In this document: piece after piece, positions 27,367 to 36,115 of the stretch
Numbering within the stretch: position 1 is the stretch's first letter
Layout: each line of letters starts with the position of its first letter
Origin: Candidatus Rokuibacteriota bacterium
Lineage (GTDB): Bacteria > Methylomirabilota > Methylomirabilia > Rokubacteriales > CSP1-6
Assembly: GCA_016188005.1 (NCBI GenBank)
Contig: JACPIQ010000068.1
Location: 1-64,000 of the forward strand
Direction: 5' to 3'
Length of the DNA stretch: 64,000 nt
Notes under the pieces: generated by a model
Seen by the model: only the letters and a program-made list of their open reading frames with translations
Databases searched by the model: none
Told to the model about the DNA's origin: nothing
Position numbers and translations under genes: made by a program

Positions 27367-27544
27367 ACGCGGGGTAGGATAGCACACGGCCACGGGCGCG
27401 GCGTCCGGCGCCAGTTGTCCACAGAAACTGTGGGCCGCCCGTGGATAACCCGGTGGGTTCCCGGGCCGGCGCCATCTGGTGACGGGCACTAAGAGCGCTT
27501 CGCCTCCCCTCGAGGCAGCCGGCCGCGGCACCACGCCTCCCGGG

Positions 27545-28831
27545 CTACGTCACCACGGCCAGGTAGAGATCGAGCAGGTTGGTGTTGGTGGGCCCTGTCA
27601 CGAGCAAGTCCCCGAGAGCAAAGAAGACCGCGTGGGAGTCGTTGTCATGGAGGCGGGCACGGGGATCGCATCCCTGGGCTCGGGCCCGTGCAGCGCTCTC
27701 CCCGTCGGCGAGTGCCCCGGCGGCATCGGTGGGCCCATCGGTGCCGTCGGTGCCAGCCGCCAGGACCGTGATGCCCGCCACGCCGTCAAGCTCGAGGGCC
27801 GCGGCCAGGGCGAACTCCTGGCAGCGTCCGCCCCGTCCCCGCCCCCTGACCGTCACCGTGGTCTCTCCCGCCGCGATCAGGCAGGCGGGGGCGGCCACGG
27901 GCCCGCGCCCGGCGCGGATCTCCCGTGCCAGCCCGACGAAGCGGTCCGCCACTTCCCGGGCCTCGCCCTCGAGCGATCGGGTGAGCAGATGCGGATCGAG
28001 CCCGAGCCGGCGCGCCTCGGCCATGGCTCCGTCCACCACGAGCTGGTTGTTGCCGATGACGATGTTCTGGACCTGGTCGAAGATCGGATCGCCGGGCTTC
28101 GGGGTTTCCGGGATCTCCCCCCCCACCCCCTCCTGGAGCCGCTCCCGGATGGCCGCGGGCACCTGGTCGCCGACGCCCAGGCGGTCCAGGATGGCCACGG
28201 CCTGGGGGAAGGTGGACGCGTCCGGAGCGGTGGGGCCCGAGGCGATGATGTCGGGCGGGTCCCCGATCACGTCGGAGAGGAGCAGGGCGCGGACGCGGGC
28301 CGGAGCCGCGGCCCGGGCGAGCTGTCCCCCCTTGAGTAGCGAGCAATGCTTCCTCACCGCATTGAGCTGGCCGATGGTGGCCCCGGCCCCCAGGAGGAGC
28401 CGGGTCAGCGCCCGCTTCTCCTCGAGGGTGATGGGCGGCGGCGGAGCGGGGGCCAGCGCCGAGCCTCCACCGGAGATGAGGACGAGCACCAGGTCGTCCG
28501 GGCCGGCCCCGCGGACCAGAGCGTGGATCTGCCGGGCGGCAGCGGCCCCCCGCTCGTCGGGGACCGGGTGGCCGGCCTCCACGAGGTGCAGCCGCCGGGT
28601 GGGCGCGAGATGGCCGTCCTTGACCACGACCAGCCCCTCGGCGATGCGGTCGCCCAGGGGCTCCTCGACGGCGGCGGCCATGGCGCCCGAGGCCTTCCCC
28701 GCCCCCACCACGATGAGCCTGCCCCGGGAAGGCGGCCGGAGATCGCCGAGGGCACGCAGGACGAGCGGGCGTACCGCTCCCGCTCGAACCGCCGCGTCGA
28801 AGATGGCGCGGGCCGCGGCCCGCGGGTTCAC
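27545..28831 (-). CDS. Glycerate 2-kinase (GckA/TtuD, MOFRL family)
   Basis: This 428-aa protein has the DUF4147 domain (VVGAGKASGAMAAAVEE, VLISGGGSALAPAP and LLLSDVIGDPPDIIASGPTAPD) and the C-terminal MOFRL domain (LAAGTDGTDGPTDAAGA). Characterised members phosphorylate D-glycerate to 2-phosphoglycerate; older annotations call them hydroxypyruvate reductase. The GTG start overlaps the aminotransferase stop (GTGA). The pair suggests amino acid to keto/hydroxy acid to glycolysis, for example serine-linked C3 metabolism, which is inferred from neighbours. Confidence 0.9.
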   Translation of the reverse strand: MNPRAAARAIFDAAVRAGAVRPLVLRALGDLRPPSRGRLIVVGAGKASGAMAAAVEEPLGDRIAEGLVVVKDGHLAPTRRLHLVEAGHPVPDERGAAAARQIHALVRGAGPDDLVLVLISGGGSALAPAPPPPITLEEKRALTRLLLGAGATIGQLNAVRKHCSLLKGGQLARAAAPARVRALLLSDVIGDPPDIIASGPTAPDASTFPQAVAILDRLGVGDQVPAAIRERLQEGVGGEIPETPKPGDPIFDQVQNIVIGNNQLVVDGAMAEARRLGLDPHLLTRSLEGEAREVADRFVGLAREIRAGRGPVAAPACLIAAGETTVTVRGRGRGGRCQEFALAAALELDGVAGITVLAAGTDGTDGPTDAAGALADGESAARARAQGCDPRARLHDNDSHAVFFALGDLLVTGPTNTNLLDLYLAVVT

Positions 28832-29997
28832 CGCTCGAGCTTCTGCAGGCGCCGGCCCGCCTCCAGCAGCATGTCGTCGGTCTTCGGGAAGCAGAAGCGG
28901 ATCTTGGTCTTCCCGAGATCCGGGTGGGCGTAGAAGGACGATCCGGGCACGGTGGTCACGCCGATCTCCTTGACCAGGAACATGGCGAAGGCCGTGTCGT
29001 CCTCGCAGCCATACCGCTTCATGAAATGGGCGGCGTCGGTGAGGATGTAGTAGGCCCCTCTCGGCTTCCAGGCCACGAAGCCGGCGGCCTCCACCTGCGA
29101 GAAGAGCAGGTCGCGCCGGGCCTGGTAGCCCTCCCGCAACCGCACGTAGTAGGCGTCCGGGAAGCCGAGCGCGGTGACGGCTGCCTCCTGCAGCGGGTGC
29201 GGCGCCCCCACCGTGATGAAGTCGTGGGCCCGCCTGATTCCGAGCGACAGCTCCGGGCTCGCGACGGCGTAGCCGATGCGCCACCCGGTCACCGAGTAGG
29301 ACTTCGAGATCCCGGAGATGGTGACGGTCCGCTCGGCCATGCCGGGAAGGGTCGCGATGGGTGTGTGCCCCTCCCCGTCGTAGACGATGTGCTCGTAGAT
29401 CTCGTCGGTGATCGCCAGCAGATCGTGCTCGAGGCACAGATCGGCGATGGTCCCGAGCTCGGCGCGCGAGAAGACCTTGCCCGAGGGGTTGTTGGGGCTG
29501 TTGAAGATGATGGCCCGCGTGCGGGGCGACACCGCCCGGGCCAGCCGCGCGGGGTCGAAGGAGAAGTCCGGCGGTTCCAGCGGCACGAACACGGGCTCGG
29601 CGCCCGCGATGATGCAGCCCGGGCCGTAGTTCTCGTAGAAGGGTTCGAAGATGATCACTTCGTCCCCGGGGTTCAGCACGGCCAGCAGCGTGGCGAGCAT
29701 GGTCTCCGTGGAACCGCAGCACACGGTGACGTGCTGGTCCGGGTCCAGCTCCATGCCGTAGAAGCGCCGGTACTTGTCGGCCACGGCCCGCCGGAAGCGC
29801 GGCGCGCCCCAGGTGACGGCGTACTGATGGAAGTCGCCGTCGAGCGCCCGGTGGGCCGCCTCCACCAGCTCGCGAGGCGGCGGGAAGTTGGGCATCCCCT
29901 GGGCCAGGTTGATGCCCCCGTGCTGGTCACTCACACGGGTCATCTCGCGGATCACCGACTCGGTGAACCCCTGCACGCGCTTCGACATCCCGGTCAT
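28828..29997 (-). CDS. PLP-dependent class I aminotransferase
   Basis: This 389-aa fold-type I aminotransferase has the PLP lysine in TISGISKSYSVTGWRIGY, the NNPSGK loop (FNSPNNPSGKVF), DEIYEHIVYDG, and the C-terminal Arg that binds carboxylate (TKIRFCFPKTDDML). The sequence type resembles the kynurenine/glutamine/methionine aminotransferase group rather than aspartate aminotransferase proper. With mtnP nearby it might transaminate ketomethiobutyrate, but coupling to glycerate kinase argues equally for a serine/glyoxylate-type role. Confidence 0.9.
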   Translation of the reverse strand: MTGMSKRVQGFTESVIREMTRVSDQHGGINLAQGMPNFPPPRELVEAAHRALDGDFHQYAVTWGAPRFRRAVADKYRRFYGMELDPDQHVTVCCGSTETMLATLLAVLNPGDEVIIFEPFYENYGPGCIIAGAEPVFVPLEPPDFSFDPARLARAVSPRTRAIIFNSPNNPSGKVFSRAELGTIADLCLEHDLLAITDEIYEHIVYDGEGHTPIATLPGMAERTVTISGISKSYSVTGWRIGYAVASPELSLGIRRAHDFITVGAPHPLQEAAVTALGFPDAYYVRLREGYQARRDLLFSQVEAAGFVAWKPRGAYYILTDAAHFMKRYGCEDDTAFAMFLVKEIGVTTVPGSSFYAHPDLGKTKIRFCFPKTDDMLLEAGRRLQKLER

Positions 29998-30007
29998 TGG
30001 AGCTCCC

Positions 30008-30250
30008 TCACGGCAGGAGGACGTCGTGCTCGATGGGGTCCACCGTCACGCCCTGCGTCTTGAGCCAGGCCACCCCCCGATCGAGCCCTTCCTCGGGGGC
30101 CTCGAGCTCGAGCACCACCCAGCCGTGATCGGCCCTGACCTCGGCACGGCGGATGTTCGTGATGATGTCGAAGTCCTTCACCAGCCGGTAGATGATGGGC
30201 TTCTGCACCAGCTCGGCGGGAAAGGTCAGGCGCACCCGCATCCGGGCCAT
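30008..30250 (-). CDS. NIL domain protein
   Basis: This small protein of 80 aa consists almost wholly of an NIL domain (MRVRLTFPAELVQKPIIYRLVKDFDIITNIRRAEV), an ACT-like ligand-binding fold known from MetN ATPases and from ferredoxins of methanogen homocysteine synthesis. I chose ATG 30250, 10 nt after a GGGGG run; a GTG at 30262 would add four residues. Its place after thrC and a MoaD-like carrier suggests a role in sulfur amino acid synthesis, possibly as a methionine or sulfide-acceptor sensor. Confidence 0.85.
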   Translation of the reverse strand: MARMRVRLTFPAELVQKPIIYRLVKDFDIITNIRRAEVRADHGWVVLELEAPEEGLDRGVAWLKTQGVTVDPIEHDVLLP

Positions 30251-30279
30251 GGGCCAGACCACCCCCTACCGCTCACCCC

Positions 30280-30561
30280 TCACCGGCGCCCGCCGGCGAT
30301 GGCCGGCACGATGGACACCTCGTCCCCGGCCTTGAGCGTGGTCTTCGCCCCCTGGAGAAACCGGATGTCCTCCTGGTTCACGTAGACGTTGATGAATCGG
30401 CGAACAGCCCCACCCTCCTCCACCACCCGCTCCCGCAGCCCCGGGAACTGGCGCTCGAGATCGTCGATCACCTGCGCCACGGTGTCGCCGGCGGCCTGCA
30501 CCTCGGCGGCGCCCTTGGTCACCGCGCGCAGCGGGGTCGGGATGCGAACGAGCACGGCCAT
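30280..30561 (-). CDS. MoaD/ThiS-family ubiquitin-like sulfur carrier with GG-RR tail
   Basis: This 93-aa beta-grasp protein starts after GGAGG. Typical features are VRIPTPLRAVTKGAAEV, the IDDLERQFPGL helix, NVYVNQEDIRFL and the C-terminal GDEVSIVPAIAGG. Sulfur carriers must end in Gly-Gly to be adenylated and thiocarboxylated, yet here GG is followed by two arginines, so either a peptidase trims it or it is inactive as a carrier. It sits 116 nt behind thrC and ahead of an NIL protein, a context seen for carriers used in cysteine or homocysteine synthesis. Confidence 0.88.
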   Translation of the reverse strand: MAVLVRIPTPLRAVTKGAAEVQAAGDTVAQVIDDLERQFPGLRERVVEEGGAVRRFINVYVNQEDIRFLQGAKTTLKAGDEVSIVPAIAGGRR

Positions 30562-30677
30562 GAGCTGCCTCCTTCACCTGGCGCGGGCGCCCGGGCTGTC
30601 GCCCGCCCGCGCCCGCCGGAATCTTAGGTTGCGTCCTGCCATCGCGCTACGCCAGTCCCGGTCTCCCGGCTCCCGCC

Positions 30678-31937
30678 TCACACGCCCACCTTGGCCTTGA
30701 GGTCGGCCAGGGCCTGGTCGAAGGCCGAGAGCGAGGGCCTGATCGTCACGTCCACCGAGAGGCGCTCGTGGAGGACATCGGGGGTCTTGAGCCCGTTGCC
30801 GGTGACGCAGATCACGATGGGCTCGTGCCGCGGGATCCGGCCCGCCTCGATGAGCTTCCGCGCCGCGGCCACGGTCACGCCGCCGGCCGTCTCCGTGAAG
30901 ATCCCCTCCGTCCGCGCCAGGAGCTGCATGCCCTCGATGATCTCCTCGTCCGTGGCGTGCTCGCCGTGGCCGCCCGAGTCCTTGGCGACGCGGTAGGCGT
31001 AGTAGCCGTCGGCGGGGTTGCCGATGGCGAGGGACTTGGCGATGGTCTGCGGGCGCACCGGCACCAGCATGTCGGTGTCGTTCCGGATCATGGTCACGAT
31101 GGGCCCGCAGCCGGCCGCCTGGGCGGCGTACATGCTCGTGCGTCCCTCCGGGATGAGCCCCAGGAGCCGTAGCTCCTTGAAGGCCTTCCAGATCTTGGTG
31201 ATGAGCGACCCCCCGGCACAGGGCACCACGACGTGCGCCGGCGCGCGCCAGCCGAGCTGCTCGGCGATCTCGTAGCCGTAGGTCTTGGAGCCCTCCGCGT
31301 AGTACGGGCGGATGTTGATGTTGGCGAAGGCCCAGCGGTACTTGTCGGCCACCTCCGAGCAGAGCCGGTTCACCTCGTCGTAGGTGCCGTGGACGGCCAC
31401 GAGGGTGGGGCTGTAGACGAGCGTGGCCGTGATCTTCCCCTGCTCGAGGTCGGCGGGGATGAAGATGTAGGACTTGAACCGCCCCTCGGCGGCATGCGCC
31501 GCCACCGAGTTCGCCAGGTTGCCGGTGGAAGCGCAGGCCACGGTGTCGAAGCCGAACTCCTTCGCCTTGCCGAGCGCAACGGCCACCACCCGGTCCTTGA
31601 ACGACCACGTCGGGTGACAGACGGAGTCGTTCTTGACCCAGAGCTCCTTGACGCCCAGCTCGTCGGCCAGATTGCGCGCCCGGATCAGCGGCGTGAAGCC
31701 CACGGCCCCGCCCACGGTGGGCTCGCCGTCGGCCCCCAGCTCCAGAGGCAGGAGATCGGCGTAGCGCCAGATGCTCTTCGGACCGGCCTCGATGCGCGCC
31801 CGGCTCAGGCGCCGGCCGATCTCCGCGTAGTCGTACTCGACCTCGAGGGGGCCGAAGCAGAACTCGCAGACGTGAGTGGGCGCGGCGGGATACGAGCGCC
31901 CGCACTCCCGGCACTTCAGCCCTTGCAGTCTCTCCAT
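30678..31937 (-). CDS. thrC: Threonine synthase
   Basis: This 419-aa fold-type II PLP enzyme converts O-phosphohomoserine to threonine. The N-terminal zinc-ribbon-like pair CRECG...CEFC is followed by the PLP lysine in PTWSFKDRVVAVAL, the phosphate cup ACASTGNLANSVAAHAA and the GG loop VVPCAGGSLITKIWKA. It heads a set with a MoaD-like sulfur carrier and an NIL protein, so a sulfhydrylase side role on O-phosphohomoserine is conceivable, though the sequence itself looks like an ordinary threonine synthase. Expression is probably controlled by the folded leader at 31938-32029. Confidence 0.94.
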   Translation of the reverse strand: MERLQGLKCRECGRSYPAAPTHVCEFCFGPLEVEYDYAEIGRRLSRARIEAGPKSIWRYADLLPLELGADGEPTVGGAVGFTPLIRARNLADELGVKELWVKNDSVCHPTWSFKDRVVAVALGKAKEFGFDTVACASTGNLANSVAAHAAEGRFKSYIFIPADLEQGKITATLVYSPTLVAVHGTYDEVNRLCSEVADKYRWAFANINIRPYYAEGSKTYGYEIAEQLGWRAPAHVVVPCAGGSLITKIWKAFKELRLLGLIPEGRTSMYAAQAAGCGPIVTMIRNDTDMLVPVRPQTIAKSLAIGNPADGYYAYRVAKDSGGHGEHATDEEIIEGMQLLARTEGIFTETAGGVTVAAARKLIEAGRIPRHEPIVICVTGNGLKTPDVLHERLSVDVTIRPSLSAFDQALADLKAKVGV

Positions 31938-32029
31938 GGCCTCTCCATCGGTAGGGGATTTGAGCCCCGGCTTTCCAGCAACGATCCTGGGCTGGCCGCC
32001 GCCCGGATCACCGACACAGCGAGAGAATC
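31938..32029 (-). promoter_or_regulatory. Structured 5' leader of thrC, candidate riboswitch or translational regulator
   Basis: The predicted 92-nt leader can fold into a closed junction. An outer stem pairs UCGGU (32014-32010) with ACCGA (31952-31948), extended past an internal loop by CUCUC (32025-32021) with GAGAG (31945-31941). The latter is part of the GGAGAGG ribosome site, so the stem hides it. Inside are a 9-bp hairpin with one bulged A (32009-31983, GAUCCGGGC/GCCCAGGAUC) and a GGGG/CCCC hairpin with a 7-nt loop (31968-31954). It matches no riboswitch class I can name. Confidence 0.45.
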
Positions 32030-32035
32030 CTGCTT

Positions 32036-32064
32036 ACTAAACACTCGCGCGCGCGAAAAGTCAA
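32036..32064 (-). promoter_or_regulatory. sigma70-type promoter of thrC
   Basis: On the minus strand TTGACT (32064-32059; 5 of 6) and TTTAGT (32041-32036; 4 of 6) are spaced by exactly 17 nt. The predicted start near 32029 puts the 5' half of the leader's outer stem at the very beginning of the transcript. Confidence 0.6.
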
Positions 32065-32112
32065 CGCGCTCGCATCGCGGCCGGCCGCGGAGATGACGTA
32101 TGATCGGCGCCT

Positions 32113-34044
32113 GTGGACAGAGCGCGCCACCTCCCGCTGCTGCTGCTGGCCGGCTACGCGACGGCCTGGGGGGTGGCGGCCTTTGGCGCCGGGCTGCCCG
32201 TCTTCGACGACCATCCGGGACAGCTCTACCGGCTCCACCACGCAGTGAGTCTCGGGCTGGCGCCGTGGCGCTGGAATCCCGGCTGGTGGGCGGGCTACGC
32301 GGAGCTGCAGTTCTACCCGCCCGGCTTCTCCTACCTGGGCGCGCTGTTGCACGCGGCCGCCGTGGGCCGGCTCTCCGTGGAGGCCACCTATCGTGTCCTC
32401 CTCTGGGTGACCTGGCTCCTCCCCGGACTCGGCGTCTACGCGCTCCTCGCCCGCCTGCTCCCGCGTCCGTGGCTCGCGCTCCCCGCCGCGGTCCTGGCCC
32501 TCACGCTCTCGGCGGAGTCACGGAGCGGCGCCGAGGAGGGCGTGCGCTGGGGGCTCGTGGCGGCTCGGCTGGGCTGGGGGCTCCTGCCGCTCCTCGCGCT
32601 CTCGCTGCTGCGCTGGGCGGGGGGTGACCCTCGCGCCCCGGTGAGCGCCTCCCTGCTCCTCGCCGCTGTGGTCCTCGTCCATCCGGCCCACGTCCCCGCG
32701 GGGCTGGCGCTGATCGGGCTCGCGGCTCTCGTCGGCTCCGGGACGCCAGCGCGGCGGCTCGGCGATGCCGCGCTCCTCACCGGCCTCGGCCTCGGCCTGG
32801 CCGCCTTCTGGATGCTGCCGCTCCTCGCCCATCTGTCGCTCGCGCTCCCGCTGGCCTGGGGAGATGCCGACCTCGCCGCGCTCGGCCGCAAGGTCCTTGG
32901 CCGGCCGCTCATCGTGGTCCTCGCGGCGGCCAACCTCGCGGGCTGGATCATGCGCGGGCGGGGACGGCTCACCGGCACAGCCTCGGTCTGGCTACTCGCG
33001 CTCGCGCCGCTGATGACGGGACTGCTCCTCACCGATGTCTTCCTCGGCTCGACGGTCGGCATCCGGTGGATCCCCGCCGACCGGCTGGTGGACAGCCTCT
33101 ACCTGGCCCTGATCCTGGGCGGCGCGGTGAGCCTGGGGGCGGCCGCACGGCACCTCCCGCGGGTCCCGGCCGGAGCCCTCGGCCTCGCCGCTCTGGCCGT
33201 GACGCTTCCCCTGGCGGCCGGCAGCCCCGAGCCAACGCTCTCCCTCTGGCCTGGCGGGCGGAGCCAGTGGCCCAGCTACACCCACGCGGTGGCAGGCACT
33301 CGGCTCGGCGACCTCTGGGCGGCGCTCCGAGAGGTGCCGCCCGGGCGAATCCTCTTCGTGCGCTCCTCGGTCCCGCTGCGGTACGGAGCGGAGTGGTGGC
33401 GGCCGCACTCCCATCTCATGGCGCTGACACCCGTCGCCGCGGGCCGCGACATCGTCAACGGCACCTTCACCCACCCCTCCCCCGTCGCGGGCTTCCTCTA
33501 CTCGGGGTCGGCCTCGGCCCCCGTCACCCGGCTCGTGGAGCAGCGAGACGGTGAGACGCTCTTCGGCCGGCCGCTCGCGACGCTCCGCCCGGAGGAGTTC
33601 GACCGCCTGTCCGCCGGGCTCGCGATCTCCGCCGTGGTGGCGCTCGACGAGGATGCCGAACGGCTCGGCTTCCTCACCGCGCACGAGGGCTTCGGAGGCC
33701 CCCGGAGGATCGGACCCTTCCTGCTCTTCGTCGCGAAGGCCGCCGCCCCGGGCCCGGAAGCCGTGGCGCCGGGCCACCTGCGCCTCCTCCTGCCGGCCGG
33801 CGCGGGCGGCTTCGTTCCCGCCGGCATCGGCTACTCGCCACTCTGGACGGCGCATGCCGCCGGCCGCGCCCTGGCGACCCGGCGGGGAGAGGCGGGGCTC
33901 CTCGAGATCCGGGTCCCTGCGCGGCAGCCGCTCTTCGTGGATCTGCTCTATGGACCCGGCCTCGCCGAGTGGGCCGGCGTGGGGCTCAGCCTCGCCTGTC
34001 TCCTCCTCATGTGCTTCCGAAGGCGCCTGGGGCTTACCCGCTGA
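32113..34044 (+). CDS. Large polytopic membrane protein (glycosyltransferase-like, function unknown)
   Basis: This 643-aa protein starts at GTG 32113 and has about 11 to 12 hydrophobic helices in its first 360 residues, a soluble extracytoplasmic region (about 370 to 590) and one C-terminal helix before a basic tail (CFRRRLG). The early loop DDHPGQLYRLHHAVSLG with WWAGYAELQFYPPGF resembles the first loop of GT-C type or 6-pyruvoyl-tetrahydropterin-synthase-related membrane proteins found in many environmental bacteria, where an acidic residue near TM1 is catalytic. I cannot assign a reaction. It is divergent from thrC. Confidence 0.75.
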   Translation: MDRARHLPLLLLAGYATAWGVAAFGAGLPVFDDHPGQLYRLHHAVSLGLAPWRWNPGWWAGYAELQFYPPGFSYLGALLHAAAVGRLSVEATYRVLLWVTWLLPGLGVYALLARLLPRPWLALPAAVLALTLSAESRSGAEEGVRWGLVAARLGWGLLPLLALSLLRWAGGDPRAPVSASLLLAAVVLVHPAHVPAGLALIGLAALVGSGTPARRLGDAALLTGLGLGLAAFWMLPLLAHLSLALPLAWGDADLAALGRKVLGRPLIVVLAAANLAGWIMRGRGRLTGTASVWLLALAPLMTGLLLTDVFLGSTVGIRWIPADRLVDSLYLALILGGAVSLGAAARHLPRVPAGALGLAALAVTLPLAAGSPEPTLSLWPGGRSQWPSYTHAVAGTRLGDLWAALREVPPGRILFVRSSVPLRYGAEWWRPHSHLMALTPVAAGRDIVNGTFTHPSPVAGFLYSGSASAPVTRLVEQRDGETLFGRPLATLRPEEFDRLSAGLAISAVVALDEDAERLGFLTAHEGFGGPRRIGPFLLFVAKAAAPGPEAVAPGHLRLLLPAGAGGFVPAGIGYSPLWTAHAAGRALATRRGEAGLLEIRVPARQPLFVDLLYGPGLAEWAGVGLSLACLLLMCFRRRLGLTR

Positions 34045-34511
34045 CAAGAAGTGGATTTTCGCCACGGCTCCTCGAGGCGATGGCGCTCCCCGGATGGCCC
34101 TTGCAGCCCCGCGGTGCCGACGTCCCGCCCCGCCATGGGCGAGCACGGTCAGGACGCGCCGACTCACCGGGTGGTTCACCCTCAACGGAGGGGTCGAGCC
34201 GGACCCGTCACTTCGCCCCGCCCTTCACGGTGACCACCCAGTCCGCGACCGCGCGGACAGTGCCGATCTCGCGCCGTGAGGTCTCCTCGAGCATGAAGAT
34301 CGCGAGATCGTAACCTCGCCGTCTGAGCGCCTTCTCCTTCGAGCCGCCGGATGCGGATTTCGCGGGGCGCGTGGGACGCAGCCCTCCTTGCGGGCCCGCA
34401 GCCGCGCATGTACCATAGCCCCCGCGCCGAGCGCGAAGGCGGCGCGGCAGCCGCCCGGCTCGTCGGCCGCGAAAGCAGTGAATCGGGAGCGGCATGGAGG
34501 AGGAGGCGACT
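34045..34511 (-). other. Intergenic region with a possible short gene remnant
   Basis: This 467-nt stretch separates two plus-strand genes. On the minus strand a frame ending at 34208 reads GYDLAIFMLEETSRREIGTV and continues to VVTVKGGAK. Its composition is less Arg/Pro-rich than nearby shadow frames, and it may be the 3' remnant of a gene, but it has no convincing start or family. The rest probably holds the promoter of the following ABC operon; no clear -35/-10 pair was found. Confidence 0.25.
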
Positions 34512-36071
34512 ATGGGTGTGCTCAGGAACGGCCTGTGGCTCGCCGCGGGAGTGCTCGCCGTGTTGCTGCTGCAGGCAGGAGTCGCGCACGCGCAGAAGAA
34601 GAAGACGCTCGTCGTGGCGCTGAATCAGGACCCCGACATCCTCGATCCCACGCTGGCGCGGACCTACGTGGGGCGCATCGTCTTCTCGCACATCTGCGAG
34701 AAGCTCTACGAGATCGACGAGAGCCTCCGGATCTCGCCGCAGCTCGCCGCCGACATGCCCACGATCAGCGACGCCGGCAAGACCGTCACCATCAAGCTCC
34801 GCCCCGGCGCGAAGTTCAACGACGGCACACCGATGGACGCGGAAGCGGTCAGGTTCTCGCTCGACCGACACCGCACGCTCAAGGGCTCCACCCGCGCCAG
34901 CGAGCTCGCGCCGGTCGAGGCGGTGGAGGCGGTCGACCCGCTCACCGTGCGGCTCCGTCTGAAGGCGCCGTCCTCGCCGCTGCTCGCCCAGCTCACCGAC
35001 CGGGCCGGCATGCCCGTCTCCCCGGCCGCCGTCCGGAAGCTCGGGGACAAGTTCGGCACCGCCCCCGTCTGCGTCGGCCCGTGGCAGTTCGCCGAGCGGG
35101 TGCCCCAGGACCGGATCGTGGTGGAGAAGTCGGCCCACTACTTCGACCCGGCGCAGGCGAAGTTCGACAAGATCATCTTTCGGATCATCGCCGACGACAA
35201 CGTGCGGCTTGCCAACCTCCGCTCGGGCGACATCGACGTCATGCACCAGGTCTCCCCGACCGACGCGACCGCCATCAAGCGTGAGGGCCGGTTCGAGCTG
35301 TCGAACGTCACCGGGCTCGGCTACCAGGGCATCACCATCAACCTCCGCAACAAGAACGGGAAGTACCCGACGCCCCCCGGCGACCTCGGCACGCCGCTGG
35401 CCAACGACCCGCGGGTGCGCGAGGCGTTCGAGCTGTCGATCGACCGCGAGGCGCTGAACCAGGTGGCGTGGGACGGGCTCTTCACGCCGGGCTGCACGCC
35501 CATCCCCACCATCAGCGTCTACTTCGACAAGAGCCGCAAGTGCGCGGCCCGGGACGTCGCGCGGGCCAAGAAGCTCCTCGCGGAGGCCGGGCTGGCCAAC
35601 GGCTACGCCTTCGAGATGGCGATCGTCAACAACCCCCGTGAGCGCCGCGTGGGTGAAGTGCTCCAGCAGATGGCACGCGAAGCCGGCTTCACCGTCACGC
35701 TTCGCCCCTCGGAATTCGCCTCCGCGCTGAAGGACGACGACAATGGCAAGCACCAGGCGTTCCTCATCGGCTGGAGCGGCCGCGTCGACCCCGACGGCAA
35801 CATCCATCAGGCCCAGACGTGCAAGGGGAGCCTCAACCAGACACAGGCCTGCGACGAGCGCATCGATGCCCTCCTCAACAAGGCCCGCGAGGTGAGCGAC
35901 GTGGGCCAGCGGCGCGCGCTCTACCGGGAGGCGATCGACATGTTCACCGCCCGGCGCAACATCGTCTACCTCTACCACCCGAACTACATCGTGGCCTTCC
36001 CCAAGAATCTCAAGGGCTACAAGGCGGTGCCCGACGGCCTGATCCGAATCAAGGGGACGTCCTGGAACTGA
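34512..36071 (+). CDS. Peptide/nickel-type ABC transporter substrate-binding protein
   Basis: This 519-aa secreted SBP_bac_5 protein is the ligand-binding component of a peptide-type importer. I chose ATG 34512, as GGAGGAGGAGG lies just upstream, over the in-frame ATG at 34494. The signal peptide runs to about residue 26 (GVAHAQKK). Family motifs are LNQDPDILDPTLARTYVG, LRPGAKFNDGTPMDAEAVRFSLDR, VCVGPWQFAERV and ARAKKLLAEAGLANGYAF. It heads an operon with DppB- and DppC-type permeases. The substrate is unknown. Confidence 0.94.
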   Translation: MGVLRNGLWLAAGVLAVLLLQAGVAHAQKKKTLVVALNQDPDILDPTLARTYVGRIVFSHICEKLYEIDESLRISPQLAADMPTISDAGKTVTIKLRPGAKFNDGTPMDAEAVRFSLDRHRTLKGSTRASELAPVEAVEAVDPLTVRLRLKAPSSPLLAQLTDRAGMPVSPAAVRKLGDKFGTAPVCVGPWQFAERVPQDRIVVEKSAHYFDPAQAKFDKIIFRIIADDNVRLANLRSGDIDVMHQVSPTDATAIKREGRFELSNVTGLGYQGITINLRNKNGKYPTPPGDLGTPLANDPRVREAFELSIDREALNQVAWDGLFTPGCTPIPTISVYFDKSRKCAARDVARAKKLLAEAGLANGYAFEMAIVNNPRERRVGEVLQQMAREAGFTVTLRPSEFASALKDDDNGKHQAFLIGWSGRVDPDGNIHQAQTCKGSLNQTQACDERIDALLNKAREVSDVGQRRALYREAIDMFTARRNIVYLYHPNYIVAFPKNLKGYKAVPDGLIRIKGTSWN

Positions 36072-36115
36072 TCGCGCGGGCGCCGGCATCGAGATGACGG
36101 CCCGGTAGCTCCTCC

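Noticed and set aside
34182-36089. A 635-codon open frame antisense to the ABC binding protein
   Set aside because: The sense protein is a textbook SBP_bac_5 member; the antisense frame is Asp/Arg/Val repeats typical of shadows.
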